64,000 nt of DNA from Campylobacter sp. Its GTDB lineage: Bacteria > Campylobacterota > Campylobacteria > Campylobacterales > Campylobacteraceae. The translations under genes were made by a program, and so were the position numbers. Location of the stretch: contig NZ_JAHHTD010000001.1 in assembly GCF_020024835.1 (NCBI RefSeq), positions 1 through 64,000 on the forward strand. The letters run 5' to 3'. Below are positions 8,301 through 15,861 of this stretch, piece after piece; positions within the stretch are counted from its first letter, which is position 1, and every line of letters begins with the position of its first letter. The notes beneath the pieces are model-generated. The model was given only the letters and a program-made list of their open reading frames with translations. It made no database searches and was not told the origin of the DNA.

Positions 8301-8366
8301 AATGTTTGTTTTATGGTTTAAATATAAATTGTTTGCATTAATGGTTTCTATGATTCTTTTTTTCAT
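5355..8366 (-). CDS. HerA/FtsK-type P-loop ATPase with Ser/Thr-rich linker (1003 aa)
   Basis: The Walker A motif GVTGSGKT is at 519-526 and the Walker B segment ILLIEEAH at 753-760. Downstream residues of the DUF87/HerA type (KIVHRIFAADDKKAI and a VFSGGF strand) fit a hexameric translocase. Residues 1-205 form a globular N-terminal region, and about 212-340 are almost entirely Ser, Thr, Asn, Gly, Glu and Lys, a disordered linker unusual for this family. HerA-type pumps move DNA or proteins and recur in phage-defence loci. The start overlaps the preceding gene by 4 bp (ATGA). The substrate is unknown. This is unrelated to the SIR2-linked HerA at 29220. Confidence 0.85.
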   Translation of the reverse strand: MKKRIIETINANNLYLNHKTNITTLETDKLDISDVALYKVDSITFKKDAPKRQALENVLSTLRIEGVNFIYLILGNDEGIEFYYGISRDYSKSSPSLNIQEIGEFLLCPSIKGNFRGSKVEVVTKESKKKLLEKITNNQYQSIIEGVPGILENKDEFQGVDRLADTMGINSEFGFMIIASLVDDKTIADIEKNIFDIYDILSPIIKQSKQYTQGKNSNTNESKSIGTNKSESISTNESESRNEATNSGESKQNGTSDSTTYGTSSGSSNTEDRYSTNKGSSESKSTSKSSSITITGGKSQSISKSYGNSQSKTTGTNESKTTGTTEGTTESTATTTETTNKQIQDWVKYIDEILLPRIDYGKGKGLFTSSMFCFANSKAVLQKLENTIVSLFSGESGNKLPLRAFLLDNGKRLHAFRNLQLPKIQMNKDDEKISSLFSQSSHSLGNLISSKELSLIADLPKKEVVGLELNEEVEFGLNYKEFSQENSLVLGKLIQSGNITNKELSINKFDLDKHIFITGVTGSGKTTTCQNILINSNKPFLVIEPAKTEYRILKNIYDDLLIFTLGNDTLSPFRLNPFEFFPHESITSRVDMIKASIEAAFDMEAAIPQIIESAIYECYKDKGWNISTNKNEIYEDNAFDEGIYSFPTLQDLIEKIEDVVKTQGFDERLKNDYIGSIKARLNGLLVGSKGFMLNTKRSIDFKKLLDKKVVFELEEIRNGNEKSLVMGFILTNFIEAIKANFKTSKNKHDLKHILLIEEAHRLLSKYEAGDSLNKKQGVEVFTDMLAEIRKYGECLMIADQIPNKLTPEVLKNTNTKIVHRIFAADDKKAIANTMALEDEQAEFLSKLDIGTAIVFSGGFSKAVAVKINQSSNTTLNELIDEKIIQHNIYNFYAKNYKDGVILGSAWLENVDIKTIENLLELQRKNIMKALKDHYEKKQKIAPKILKNLKHIAQMFDLTFLARFFILENNLNESKLDTAYDFLDKYLNDSIENKDLEYFKNNLF

Positions 8367-8842
8367 TTTTTGTTCCTTTCTTGTGCTTCTTTTTTCATTA
8401 GCTCTCTAAAATATTTTTGTGATTTTGTTTCTTGTTTTAACATCTCCTCTTCTATGTAAATATCTTTTGAAATTTTATTTTGTAAAGTGATATTGGTATA
8501 AAATGAGTTTTGCGTATGTGTTTCTTGTTTGTTGGTAAGTTTAGAATGTGGTATATGTTTATCTAGTATTTTTTTTACTATGCTTATATTCCATATAGTA
8601 TCTTCTAAATTTTCAACAAAAAAAGAATGATTAAAAATCAACTCATTTTTTTTATTCCATACAAAACATAGATCAAGCTCATCATCTTTGACATATTCAA
8701 CTATCTTTTCCCACCAAATCCAAAAATCCTCATTTATGGTAAAAAAAATTTCACCCTCTCTTTTTATAGCTTCTATTTTTTCATTTCTATATTTAAATAC
8801 TGCTATTTTTTCATTATCTATTAAAAATAAATTTCTAATCAT
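8363..8842 (-). CDS. Uncharacterised protein (159 aa)
   Basis: I recognise no family. The N-terminal half is beta-rich with aromatic residues (FWIWWEKIVEYV near 40-51) and the C-terminal third is a charged helix (EEEMLKQETKSQKYFRELMKK). No signal peptide or membrane segment is seen. It overlaps the HerA-like gene by 4 bp and the upstream gene by 8 bp, so it is translationally coupled to both and probably works with the ATPase. Confidence 0.6.
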   Translation of the reverse strand: MIRNLFLIDNEKIAVFKYRNEKIEAIKREGEIFFTINEDFWIWWEKIVEYVKDDELDLCFVWNKKNELIFNHSFFVENLEDTIWNISIVKKILDKHIPHSKLTNKQETHTQNSFYTNITLQNKISKDIYIEEEMLKQETKSQKYFRELMKKEAQERNKK

Positions 8843-9212
8843 TTTCTTCCTTGGTTTGTTTTAGTTTTTTTAAGTTGAGTAATAAATTCTTTAATAATTT
8901 GTATTTTTTTAAATCTTTATTAAATTTTCGTTGATTAAATATCTTTTCAATATCTTTATCAAAATCAAAAAAATCTTTGTCATCAATTAGAGTGTAATCT
9001 TCTTGAAAATCGTATGTTTTCCACTTTGAAGGAGTGCGTATTTTAGCACTCCTTTTTGTGTATTCTTCTTCAGCAATTTTTTTCTGAGTCGCAAAAAATA
9101 TTCTCTCGCTACTACTAATTGCACCACTAATTGCTCTACCAATTCCACTAACCACACTACTTCTCCCTAACTCTTCTAACTTCTTAATCATACTTGAATC
9201 AAAAAGCCCCAT
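8835..9212 (-). CDS. Uncharacterised small protein (125 aa)
   Basis: Starts MGLFDSSMIKKLEELGRSS, followed by a small-residue segment (VVSGIGRAISGAISS, about 20-34) like the start of the next upstream gene, and ends in a basic helix (about 98-122). Shared small-residue motifs suggest that both associate with the same membrane or partner. No family is recognised. It overlaps the next gene by 8 bp. Confidence 0.6.
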   Translation of the reverse strand: MGLFDSSMIKKLEELGRSSVVSGIGRAISGAISSSERIFFATQKKIAEEEYTKRSAKIRTPSKWKTYDFQEDYTLIDDKDFFDFDKDIEKIFNQRKFNKDLKKYKLLKNLLLNLKKLKQTKEEND

Positions 9213-9246
9213 TTTATCTCTCTTGTTTTAAACGTTTTTATTGCTT

Positions 9247-9921
9247 TTAATCTTTTTTTACAAATTTATTAAATTTTTCTGTAATAGCATCATCGCTTAA
9301 ATTTGGATTAGCTTCTTTGAAACCTTCTTTTATGGTAGCAGAAATTTCACTTTTGCTTGCTCCGCTTTCAAGCTTTTTATCATCTACATAGTTTGCTACA
9401 TCATTGATATCAATTTTTTTCTCACTTGCAGTTTTTAATAAAGAATCAACATCTGTTGCATCAAGCTTGCCTTCATCTACTTTTTTTGCAGTGAATTTCC
9501 AAAATTCAGCACTTGTTTTTAAAGAGTATTTTTCATCTAAAGCTTTTATGGTTAAACTTGAACCCATAGCTGTATCAACTGCTTTTTGTATCTCTGTTTT
9601 TTCTTCATTGAGATTAATATTTCCTGTTTTAATCTCATTTTTAAGATAATCAATATAAGTATTAATACTATCAAAATCTTCAGGTTTTTTACCGCTTTGT
9701 CTCATAGCTGCACCAAGATTTTCGACATTATCATCTTTATTAATAAACAATCCTATAGCTTGTCCTATTGTATTTAAAACAGATGATATAGTTCCAAGAA
9801 AAGGAGCTATAGCTCCAGCTAGCTTTCCAATTCCTCCCGCAATAGCTCCACCTATAGCGCTAACTGCACTACTAATTCCACTAACTACACTACCAATTAC
9901 ACTACCAATTAGACCAAACAT
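9247..9921 (-). CDS. Glycine-zipper membrane protein (224 aa)
   Basis: Residues 1-65 are a continuous glycine/alanine/serine/isoleucine-rich hydrophobic region with GxxxG-type spacing (IGSVIGSVVSGISSAVS, then AIGGAIAGGIGKLAGAIAP). This pattern is typical of proteins that oligomerise in or insert into membranes. The rest (about 70-224) is soluble and helical. AAAGGAGA precedes the ATG. Glycine-zipper proteins include pore formers and membrane effectors, so it is the most obvious candidate effector of this locus. That role is inference. Confidence 0.65.
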   Translation of the reverse strand: MFGLIGSVIGSVVSGISSAVSAIGGAIAGGIGKLAGAIAPFLGTISSVLNTIGQAIGLFINKDDNVENLGAAMRQSGKKPEDFDSINTYIDYLKNEIKTGNINLNEEKTEIQKAVDTAMGSSLTIKALDEKYSLKTSAEFWKFTAKKVDEGKLDATDVDSLLKTASEKKIDINDVANYVDDKKLESGASKSEISATIKEGFKEANPNLSDDAITEKFNKFVKKD

Positions 9922-9931
9922 ATTATCTCCT

Positions 9932-12145
9932 TTATTTTAATTTTGTTTCGTTAAATTCGTTAAGTTGTTTGCCACCTTCATAAATATAATGTTTTATAGT
10001 ATCAGGGCCTGTTATTTTTATACATATTACTGCATTATCTGAGTATTCTTTATCATCAAGATGTAATACCTCTTTATTTGTTTCGTTAAGAGGTAGTTTG
10101 TTTGTTGTAGCTCTTGAATCTTTAGTGTAATAAATTTCAACACTTTCATCAACAAAATCAAACAATTCTATTGCTTCTCCGCCATTTACTTCTGCCTCTT
10201 CTGGATCCATAATAATTTCAAAATTTCCCTCACCATCATCTTTACCAATATAATAATTAAACTTGGCTTCATCATCAACACCTACTTCTGAAATAATGTT
10301 GAAATTTCCTCTTTTTCTACCATCGAGCAAACCAAAAACAACCCCTGTTTTGCAAGTTACTTTTTTAGATAGATCTTCTTCTATTAAAGCTTTATCGCCT
10401 TTTATTTCTTTTATTATTTCATCTGCTTCTTTAGTTCCAAGTGGAGGGAAAATTTTATATATTGTTTCATCTCCATTTTCTTTTGCTTTGCTTTCCATTT
10501 CCTCAAAAGCTTTTTTTACTAGTTTTGACTTAGAAGAATTTCCACCTAAGAAAATGTTTAAAGTTTCTAAACCTTCCATTTTTTGAGATGCTTTTTTGAA
10601 AGCTTGATAAAATTTATCAACTCCTTCATTTATTTTTGATTCAAGAATGGAGAGTAATTTTTGTGGATCAAAGTTTAAGCTTATTTCTTTTGTGTCGCCA
10701 TTTCCATCATTGTTTCTGGCTAAACGTATTTTTATTTTGTAAAGATCAGAATCACCTTTTTCTATTTGTCCAAAATTTAATAACTTGTTAATGTTTTCAA
10801 TATTTTTAAAATTTTCTACATCTTCCCATAAAGGTCTAAGTGTTTCTTTAAGAATTGAGGTATTTTTTCTAGCTTCTTGAGAATCTTTTATAACACTTTC
10901 GTGTCCTCCAAAAATTTGAGCATTTTCAGGTTTAGTAAAAGATATATTTTCTTTTATAAGCTCTTCTTTGTTTGTTTTTACGATTTCATATGCTAAATAC
11001 TCAAGTAAATTCTCACCACCTAAGTATTGATCTCCATCAGCACCAAAATGTTCTATATCATAATGATATTTTTTATTTTTGCTTTTTTTTAAAATTCCAA
11101 AGTCAAAATCAGTAGTTCCACCACCAAAATCAAATACACCATAATGCACAGGTTCTTCTATATCTTTTTTTACAAAGCCATATTCTTTTAACGCACTTAT
11201 AGCATAAGCAGCAGGTTCGCTTGCACTTAAGATTACTTCAAATCTTTGATTAAATTCCTCACTACAAAGAACAGCATAAGGTATAGAACTTTTAATTCCT
11301 CTTTCAAAACTTTCTTTGATTTTATTTCTAACTTGTAAAGAGTATTTAACAGGAAAGGAAAGTAAGTATTCTAAATATATACCACTATACATATTGTTAA
11401 TATATCTTCCTATATAATAAGCATAGATTTCAATAGGATTTAAGTCTTTTTCTTCACACTTTGCAAAATCTTTTAATGTTTTTACAACATCTTTTTTATC
11501 TTTTATACGAAATTTATTTTCACTGCTTCTAGCCCATTGTTTTAAATTTGAGAAAAATCTATAAAAATCATCATCTTTTGCATTTCCTAAATTGTTTAGT
11601 GCAACGTGAGAAACTGAAATATCATTAAAATTTGTATAAGGGCGTGATTTGCAGACATTATAAGCTTGCATAAAATTATCAATATCTACAAACTCAATTA
11701 TTGTTGGATTTTCATAATCGTTTTTATTTTCTATAGCTCTATTGCCACTTCCTATACGTATGAGTTGTTTGTAAGATCTTTCATCTAAAAATCCAGCTGT
11801 CGTGCTTTTGGTTCCAAAGTCAATAGCAACTACACCTTTTTTAATATCTAATACAGGCGATCTAGCGATTAACTCACCAGTATTTATTTTGATTGTTTCG
11901 GTTTTGCTAGTTCCTCCTGATCTTCTATAAATATCCCAGTGGCCTCTATTAATATCTGTTAATAAACCCACATCATATTCATCTAATCCTACTGCATTAT
12001 GATCAGATTTTAAAAGAATTTCTGCTATTTCTTTTATATCTATTACTTTATCTTCACTTCTATTTACAATATAGTCTTTTATAGCTTGAAATAAGCCTTC
12101 ATCTTTGTGTAAAACAAGTTCTTTGATATTTAATGTTTGTTCCAT
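9932..12145 (-). CDS. Hsp70/actin-fold ATPase (737 aa)
   Basis: Hsp70-type nucleotide-binding domain: phosphate-1 motif DFGTKST (109-115), connect segment SEPAAYAIS (309-317), phosphate-2 motif DFGGGTTDFDFG (339-350) and an adenosine-type FLGGNSSKS motif further on. Compared with DnaK it has a different N-terminal extension (1-100) and a short beta-rich C-terminus that does not resemble the DnaK substrate domain, so it is a divergent Hsp70-like ATPase. Salmonella SrfB (Hsp70-like) and SrfC (GTPase) also pair these two folds, a loose precedent for the dynamin-like genes nearby. AAAAGGAA precedes the ATG. Confidence 0.85.
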   Translation of the reverse strand: MEQTLNIKELVLHKDEGLFQAIKDYIVNRSEDKVIDIKEIAEILLKSDHNAVGLDEYDVGLLTDINRGHWDIYRRSGGTSKTETIKINTGELIARSPVLDIKKGVVAIDFGTKSTTAGFLDERSYKQLIRIGSGNRAIENKNDYENPTIIEFVDIDNFMQAYNVCKSRPYTNFNDISVSHVALNNLGNAKDDDFYRFFSNLKQWARSSENKFRIKDKKDVVKTLKDFAKCEEKDLNPIEIYAYYIGRYINNMYSGIYLEYLLSFPVKYSLQVRNKIKESFERGIKSSIPYAVLCSEEFNQRFEVILSASEPAAYAISALKEYGFVKKDIEEPVHYGVFDFGGGTTDFDFGILKKSKNKKYHYDIEHFGADGDQYLGGENLLEYLAYEIVKTNKEELIKENISFTKPENAQIFGGHESVIKDSQEARKNTSILKETLRPLWEDVENFKNIENINKLLNFGQIEKGDSDLYKIKIRLARNNDGNGDTKEISLNFDPQKLLSILESKINEGVDKFYQAFKKASQKMEGLETLNIFLGGNSSKSKLVKKAFEEMESKAKENGDETIYKIFPPLGTKEADEIIKEIKGDKALIEEDLSKKVTCKTGVVFGLLDGRKRGNFNIISEVGVDDEAKFNYYIGKDDGEGNFEIIMDPEEAEVNGGEAIELFDFVDESVEIYYTKDSRATTNKLPLNETNKEVLHLDDKEYSDNAVICIKITGPDTIKHYIYEGGKQLNEFNETKLK

Positions 12146-12169
12146 ATTTTTCCTTTTATAAAAATTTAT

Positions 12170-12946
12170 TTATTCTACTTCAACAAGTGAGTTGTATTTT
12201 TGATCTGATATTTTAAAGCCTGTAAAAAGAACCTTTTTAATTTTGCCTTGATTCACACCTCGGATTTTATCGTGCTTTTGTGTGTCAAATTTTTCACCTT
12301 CTTTTGTTTCATAACGCTCTAGGTTATTGTGATATCTTTCCAAGGTTTTATATAGTTTTTCAAAAAAATCAACATAATATTCTAAGTCATTGCTTTCCCT
12401 TTGTGTTTTAGTTTGAATTATCTGATAAAGATTTTTTAGAGCATTTAAATTAAATACTTCAACAAGAAAATTGCATTGATCTTTAAGATCATTGTTGGTA
12501 AATTCTTTTAAATTTTCTTGGTTTGTTTGATAGTATTTATATAAAGAAAAATGTGTATTTTCTTTTATATTATCTAGCTCGTTTGCAGTTTTTTCTAACT
12601 CATTTAACTTAATAGCTAGTTCATTTTGAGTTCGTTTAAACTCGCTTTTGGTTTTTTCTAACTCATTTGACTTAATAGCTAATTTATCTTTAGTTTGATT
12701 AAGCTCGTTTGTAGTTTTTTCTAACTCATTTAATGCACTACTTAATTTAACTTGAAAGTCATTAGCTCGTTCTTTTTCAGAATTTAATTTATCTTGAGTT
12801 TGCTTAAGCTCGTTTGTAATTTTTTCTAACTCTTTATTTTTTTCTCTCAAAACACAATCAACTTCTATTTTGTTAATAAGCTCGCATTCAATATCTATAC
12901 CACGTTTATCCTCAATTTTAATACTTATAGTATTAAATTCACTCAT
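12170..12946 (-). CDS. Coiled-coil protein with ELEKT-type repeats (258 aa)
   Basis: After about 30 residues, residues 35-130 are a long coiled coil built of repeats such as ELEKTTNELNQTKDKLAIK and ELEKTKSEFKRTQNELAIK. The DNA is correspondingly repetitive (12590-12830). The C-terminal half (about 135-258) is a helical domain I do not recognise. Its start overlaps the end of the alarmone-synthetase gene by 8 bp. Repeat number could vary between strains. A tether or scaffold between the synthetase and the Hsp70-like ATPase is possible. Confidence 0.65.
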   Translation of the reverse strand: MSEFNTISIKIEDKRGIDIECELINKIEVDCVLREKNKELEKITNELKQTQDKLNSEKERANDFQVKLSSALNELEKTTNELNQTKDKLAIKSNELEKTKSEFKRTQNELAIKLNELEKTANELDNIKENTHFSLYKYYQTNQENLKEFTNNDLKDQCNFLVEVFNLNALKNLYQIIQTKTQRESNDLEYYVDFFEKLYKTLERYHNNLERYETKEGEKFDTQKHDKIRGVNQGKIKKVLFTGFKISDQKYNSLVEVE

Positions 12947-14156
12947 TATTTTCTCCTTTTATTAATTTATCTATGATACGACAAGTTCTTTCAAATATTA
13001 ATTTCTTTTCTTTTATTTTCTCCTTTTGTTCTTGGTTTGCTTTTGCATAAGCTAAAATTTGCATAATAGATAATTTTGGCAATCTACTTGGAGATCCATC
13101 TATGCTTAGTATTTCTTGTGCATATGCATAAAGTATTTTTTTATTCTCATCATTAAATAATGTGTTTAAATCTTTTGTATATTGGATATTTATAATCTTT
13201 AAAAGCTCTATGAAATTCATACTAATTAAACTAGGTTCTTCATCATATAAAACATAAAGAATATTTTCTTTATTTAATTTTTTAAATTTTTCTTTCACTT
13301 TTTCATTTGCTAAATAAAACGCTATATTTTTGCTACTGATAAATATTTTTGGTTCTTTTTGCATATCATCTTGTTCATTTATTTCATCTTGTTCTTTGTC
13401 AATGCGTTTTCTTGATTTTTTATTTATTTTTTCAGTTTCTTCTACTAAATCTTTAAATAAATCATCTGCAACTTCTATCAAAGCAGCTAAACGATCAAAA
13501 TATCTTTTTTTGTCATCATCAAGTTCTTCGCCTGCTTTATATCTAGCCTTATGTTCTACTTCAGCCCAAACGTGTTGCAAAAGAGTTTTAATCTGAATTT
13601 CTGCTTTGAAATTTGTGAAATCTTTGCTGTCGTATTTATCGCTATTTTCAATTAGCTTTAGCATTTTATCATCGTAGCTTATAACCAAATGTCTTCCAAG
13701 ATAGCCAAATTTTCTTTCTTTTTTGATATCTTGTGTTTTATCTATGCTATTTTCCCAATCAATATTATCCTTAAGTTCTATTTTTAAAAGCTCATATAGG
13801 ATATTTTCATCTTTTAAAGAAGTGAGTAAAATTTTTACACCAACTAAATCAGTAATTTCATCTAAAGGGTTTTTGTATTTTGATTTTTTATCATCTCTTG
13901 AAATTTTACCTTTGAAGCTATCTATTGTTTTTGTTCTTGATTTTATTTCTATAGCATTTTTATCAAGCTTAACCTTATTTTCTTTTATGACTTGATCTAG
14001 TAATTTATTAATATACTCAACTAAAATACATCTAAAAGATTCGTATAAATTCCATTTGTTTTTATACTCATTTACTGTGTGTTCAATATTGTAGTGAGAA
14101 GTTGTATCAATACCATTATTATTATTTGTTAAAGAAGTGTTATTTAAAGATGTCAT
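12939..14156 (-). CDS. RelA/SpoT-type nucleotide synthetase (405 aa), first gene of the cluster
   Basis: Single RelA/SpoT synthetase domain: EIKSRTKT (70-77), DLVGVKI (103-109), GYLGRH (151-156) and EIQIKTLLQHVWAEVEH (186-202) cover the ATP-binding, metal-binding and acceptor-binding motifs, so it should be active. There is no HD hydrolase or TGS domain. An acidic coiled region and a novel C-terminal domain (about 270-405) follow. Small alarmone synthetases include toxSAS toxins such as FaRel and the phage sensor CapRel. I choose ATG at 14156 (GGAG 9 nt upstream). The longer frame to 14273 reads through the poly-G promoter and operator. Confidence 0.8.
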   Translation of the reverse strand: MTSLNNTSLTNNNNGIDTTSHYNIEHTVNEYKNKWNLYESFRCILVEYINKLLDQVIKENKVKLDKNAIEIKSRTKTIDSFKGKISRDDKKSKYKNPLDEITDLVGVKILLTSLKDENILYELLKIELKDNIDWENSIDKTQDIKKERKFGYLGRHLVISYDDKMLKLIENSDKYDSKDFTNFKAEIQIKTLLQHVWAEVEHKARYKAGEELDDDKKRYFDRLAALIEVADDLFKDLVEETEKINKKSRKRIDKEQDEINEQDDMQKEPKIFISSKNIAFYLANEKVKEKFKKLNKENILYVLYDEEPSLISMNFIELLKIINIQYTKDLNTLFNDENKKILYAYAQEILSIDGSPSRLPKLSIMQILAYAKANQEQKEKIKEKKLIFERTCRIIDKLIKGENNE

Positions 14157-14187
14157 AATATTTTTCTCCATTTTAGTGTAAAACAAA

Positions 14188-14218
14188 ATTATACAAATCC
14201 CCCCCCCCCCGTTGTCAA
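14188..14218 (-). promoter_or_regulatory. Poly-G spacer promoter (G12), probably phase-variable
   Basis: TTGACA (14213-14218) and TATAAT (14188-14193) on the minus strand enclose AC, twelve G (14199-14210) and ATTTG: a 19-nt spacer, two over the optimum. The rule is the same as at 4729-4756 (7 + n), so both promoters would be optimal at ten G. As sequenced this promoter should be weak, while the G9 one is near optimal. Confidence 0.8.
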
Positions 14219-14240
14219 GATATTTAATTTTGTTAATAAA

Positions 14241-14273
14241 ATTATATTTTGTATTTATGACAGGTTGTGTCAT
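14241..14273 (-). promoter_or_regulatory. Palindromic operator with -10 box, copy 3
   Basis: ATGACACAACCTGTCAT (14257-14273) is followed after exactly 10 nt by TATAAT (14241-14246). It lies just upstream of the G12 promoter, so the alarmone-synthetase operon appears to have two tandem promoters. Here the hairpin and the two small genes seen after copy 2 are missing. Confidence 0.65.
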
Positions 14274-14315
14274 TTAGAAATTTAATTTTAAAATGAGATA
14301 AATGATAAGTAAGAA

Positions 14316-14336
14316 AGTATTGTGTATCACAATACT
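14316..14336 (-). terminator. Terminator-like hairpin at the end of the Cj0243c-type gene
   Basis: AGTATTGTG and CACAATACT arms (9 bp) enclose a 3-nt loop, overlap the TGA stop of the gene at 14327, and are followed on the minus strand by the T-rich TTTCTTACTT. This would insulate the accessory locus from the backbone gene. Confidence 0.55.
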
Positions 14337-15427
14337 TGTGTGTTATTTAGGCTTTGCTTTTGAAGTAAAATTCCTTTTAATACGCTAAAAGTATCTATAC
14401 CTAAGATGAGATTTCTTAATTTTTTAGTTTGTTCTATTGAAGGAATTTTTTCATGCACGGCTGCATTTCTTATGTCTTGTAAGGTATTGATATGTTTAGA
14501 AAGTTTATAAATGATGAAATTTTTGCATTTGATTTCAAGTAAATTTTGAATTTGTCTATGTATAAGTAGAAATTTCATAGTGCCTATATTTGGCTTGTGC
14601 TTAAAAAAATCATCTAAGGTATAAGATCTTTGTTGCACGCTGTAGCTTATATTTTTTATACTCTCATCTTTTTGATAAAGTTGTAAAAATATTTTTTTAC
14701 AAAAATCATAAATTTCATATTCTAAAGTTTTAGAATATTTTACTATGATAGAAGTAAAATCATACAAAGGATTTTGCTTATTTTCATCAAATTCTATTTC
14801 AGCACATATAAGATTACTAATGCTATCAGGGTGCAACATATTAAAAAGTTTATTTCCAAATATATATTTTTTAAAAATATCTTGGACTTTAAGGTATTCT
14901 TGGCTTTTATAAATATCTAAGCAATGTTTGCTTTCATCTAAAAAATAATCAATCTCATTTTTTTGTTTGATAATTAAAGGGTATATATATGAATTTCCGT
15001 AGATAGCATAGGAATTATTTTTGTAATTTGGCGTAATAAAATTTGATAAGTAATGATTTTTAATAGTTGTAAAATCTTCACAAACTAATTCTCTTAAATC
15101 CTCTATGATAAAATAGTTTTCAATATTTAGTTTTTTTTCTTTATAATAATTTGGCAATAAGCTCTCATCATCTAAATTTTTGCTCACTTGTATGACTTTT
15201 GCTACAAACAAATTTGCATAATCACTTAAAAAAAGTTGCAAAGGATTATTTTTGCTAGTGCTAGCATAAATTTCATCTAAGTCTTTTTCAAAAGAATTAT
15301 TTTGATCGTTGATTTTTGATTTTATTTTAGCAAAGGCAACTTGACCTTTGTTAAGTAAAATTTGCAAATGTTCTTTGATAACATTATCTTGATAGTAAGG
15401 ATTATAAAGTATTAAAATATTATTCAT
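14327..15427 (-). CDS. Conserved hypothetical protein, Cj0243c type (366 aa)
   Basis: Begins MNNILILYNPYYQDN, a beta strand and loop typical of an alpha/beta fold, and is mostly mixed alpha/beta with no membrane segment. In C. jejuni a gene of this kind (Cj0243c) lies beside rpmI, and the same divergent placement is seen here. No function is known to me. It marks the intact backbone edge next to the accessory locus. Confidence 0.65.
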   Translation of the reverse strand: MNNILILYNPYYQDNVIKEHLQILLNKGQVAFAKIKSKINDQNNSFEKDLDEIYASTSKNNPLQLFLSDYANLFVAKVIQVSKNLDDESLLPNYYKEKKLNIENYFIIEDLRELVCEDFTTIKNHYLSNFITPNYKNNSYAIYGNSYIYPLIIKQKNEIDYFLDESKHCLDIYKSQEYLKVQDIFKKYIFGNKLFNMLHPDSISNLICAEIEFDENKQNPLYDFTSIIVKYSKTLEYEIYDFCKKIFLQLYQKDESIKNISYSVQQRSYTLDDFFKHKPNIGTMKFLLIHRQIQNLLEIKCKNFIIYKLSKHINTLQDIRNAAVHEKIPSIEQTKKLRNLILGIDTFSVLKGILLQKQSLNNTQVL

Positions 15428-15571
15428 AATTTTCCTTGAGTTAGTATTTATTTTTTGATATTTTACTTAAATATAAAGCAATTTATCAAGAATAAATTTA
15501 ATTTTTCTAAAGCATAATCATAGTAAAATGGTAGCTTTCTTTTTATGAAAAAAATTATCCAAAGGATACAT

Positions 15572-15763
15572 ATGCCAAAGATGAAAAGCGTTAAAAGTGC
15601 TGTTAAACGCTTCAAAGTAGGTAAAAATAAAATCAAAAGAGGCTCAGCTTTTAGAAGCCATATTTTGACTAAAAAACCTGCTAAAAGAATGCGTGATCTT
15701 CGCACTTCTAAGTATGTTCATTCAACCAATGTTAAAGCGGTTGAAAAAATGTTAGGAATTTAA
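15572..15763 (+). CDS. rpmI: 50S ribosomal protein L35 (63 aa)
   Basis: Basic protein starting [17 protein letters not shown], the standard L35 N-terminus. I take the ATG at 15572 with AAAGGATACAT upstream rather than the ATG at 15545, which would add nine unlikely residues. It is followed by rplT as in most bacteria. Confidence 0.95.
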
Positions 15764-15861
15764 GCTCGCTTAAATTTAGTTTTTGACAAAAAAGTCATTC
15801 AAACTCCCCTTTAAAAAGGGCAAGATTCGTTCAACGGACGCCAATTTGTGAAAGGATAAAT
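15764..15861 (+). promoter_or_regulatory. rpmI-rplT spacer with CCCCTTT/AAAGGG hairpin
   Basis: The 98-nt spacer contains a short CCCTTT...AAAGGG stem near 15807-15821 and GC-richer flanks (GTTCAACGGACGCC). It could be a site for autogenous L20 control, which in other bacteria acts on structures in the infC-rpmI-rplT mRNA. This is inference only. Confidence 0.3.

Noticed and set aside
9247..9921. Glycine-zipper protein as a phage tail tape-measure or holin
   Set aside because: Similar small-residue helices occur in those, but no phage structural, lysis or integrase genes are nearby.
14157..14273. N-terminal extension of the alarmone synthetase starting MTQPVIN
   Set aside because: It has no ribosome site, starts inside the operator palindrome and crosses a complete promoter. 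The same false start appears before the 78-aa gene (5280-5345).
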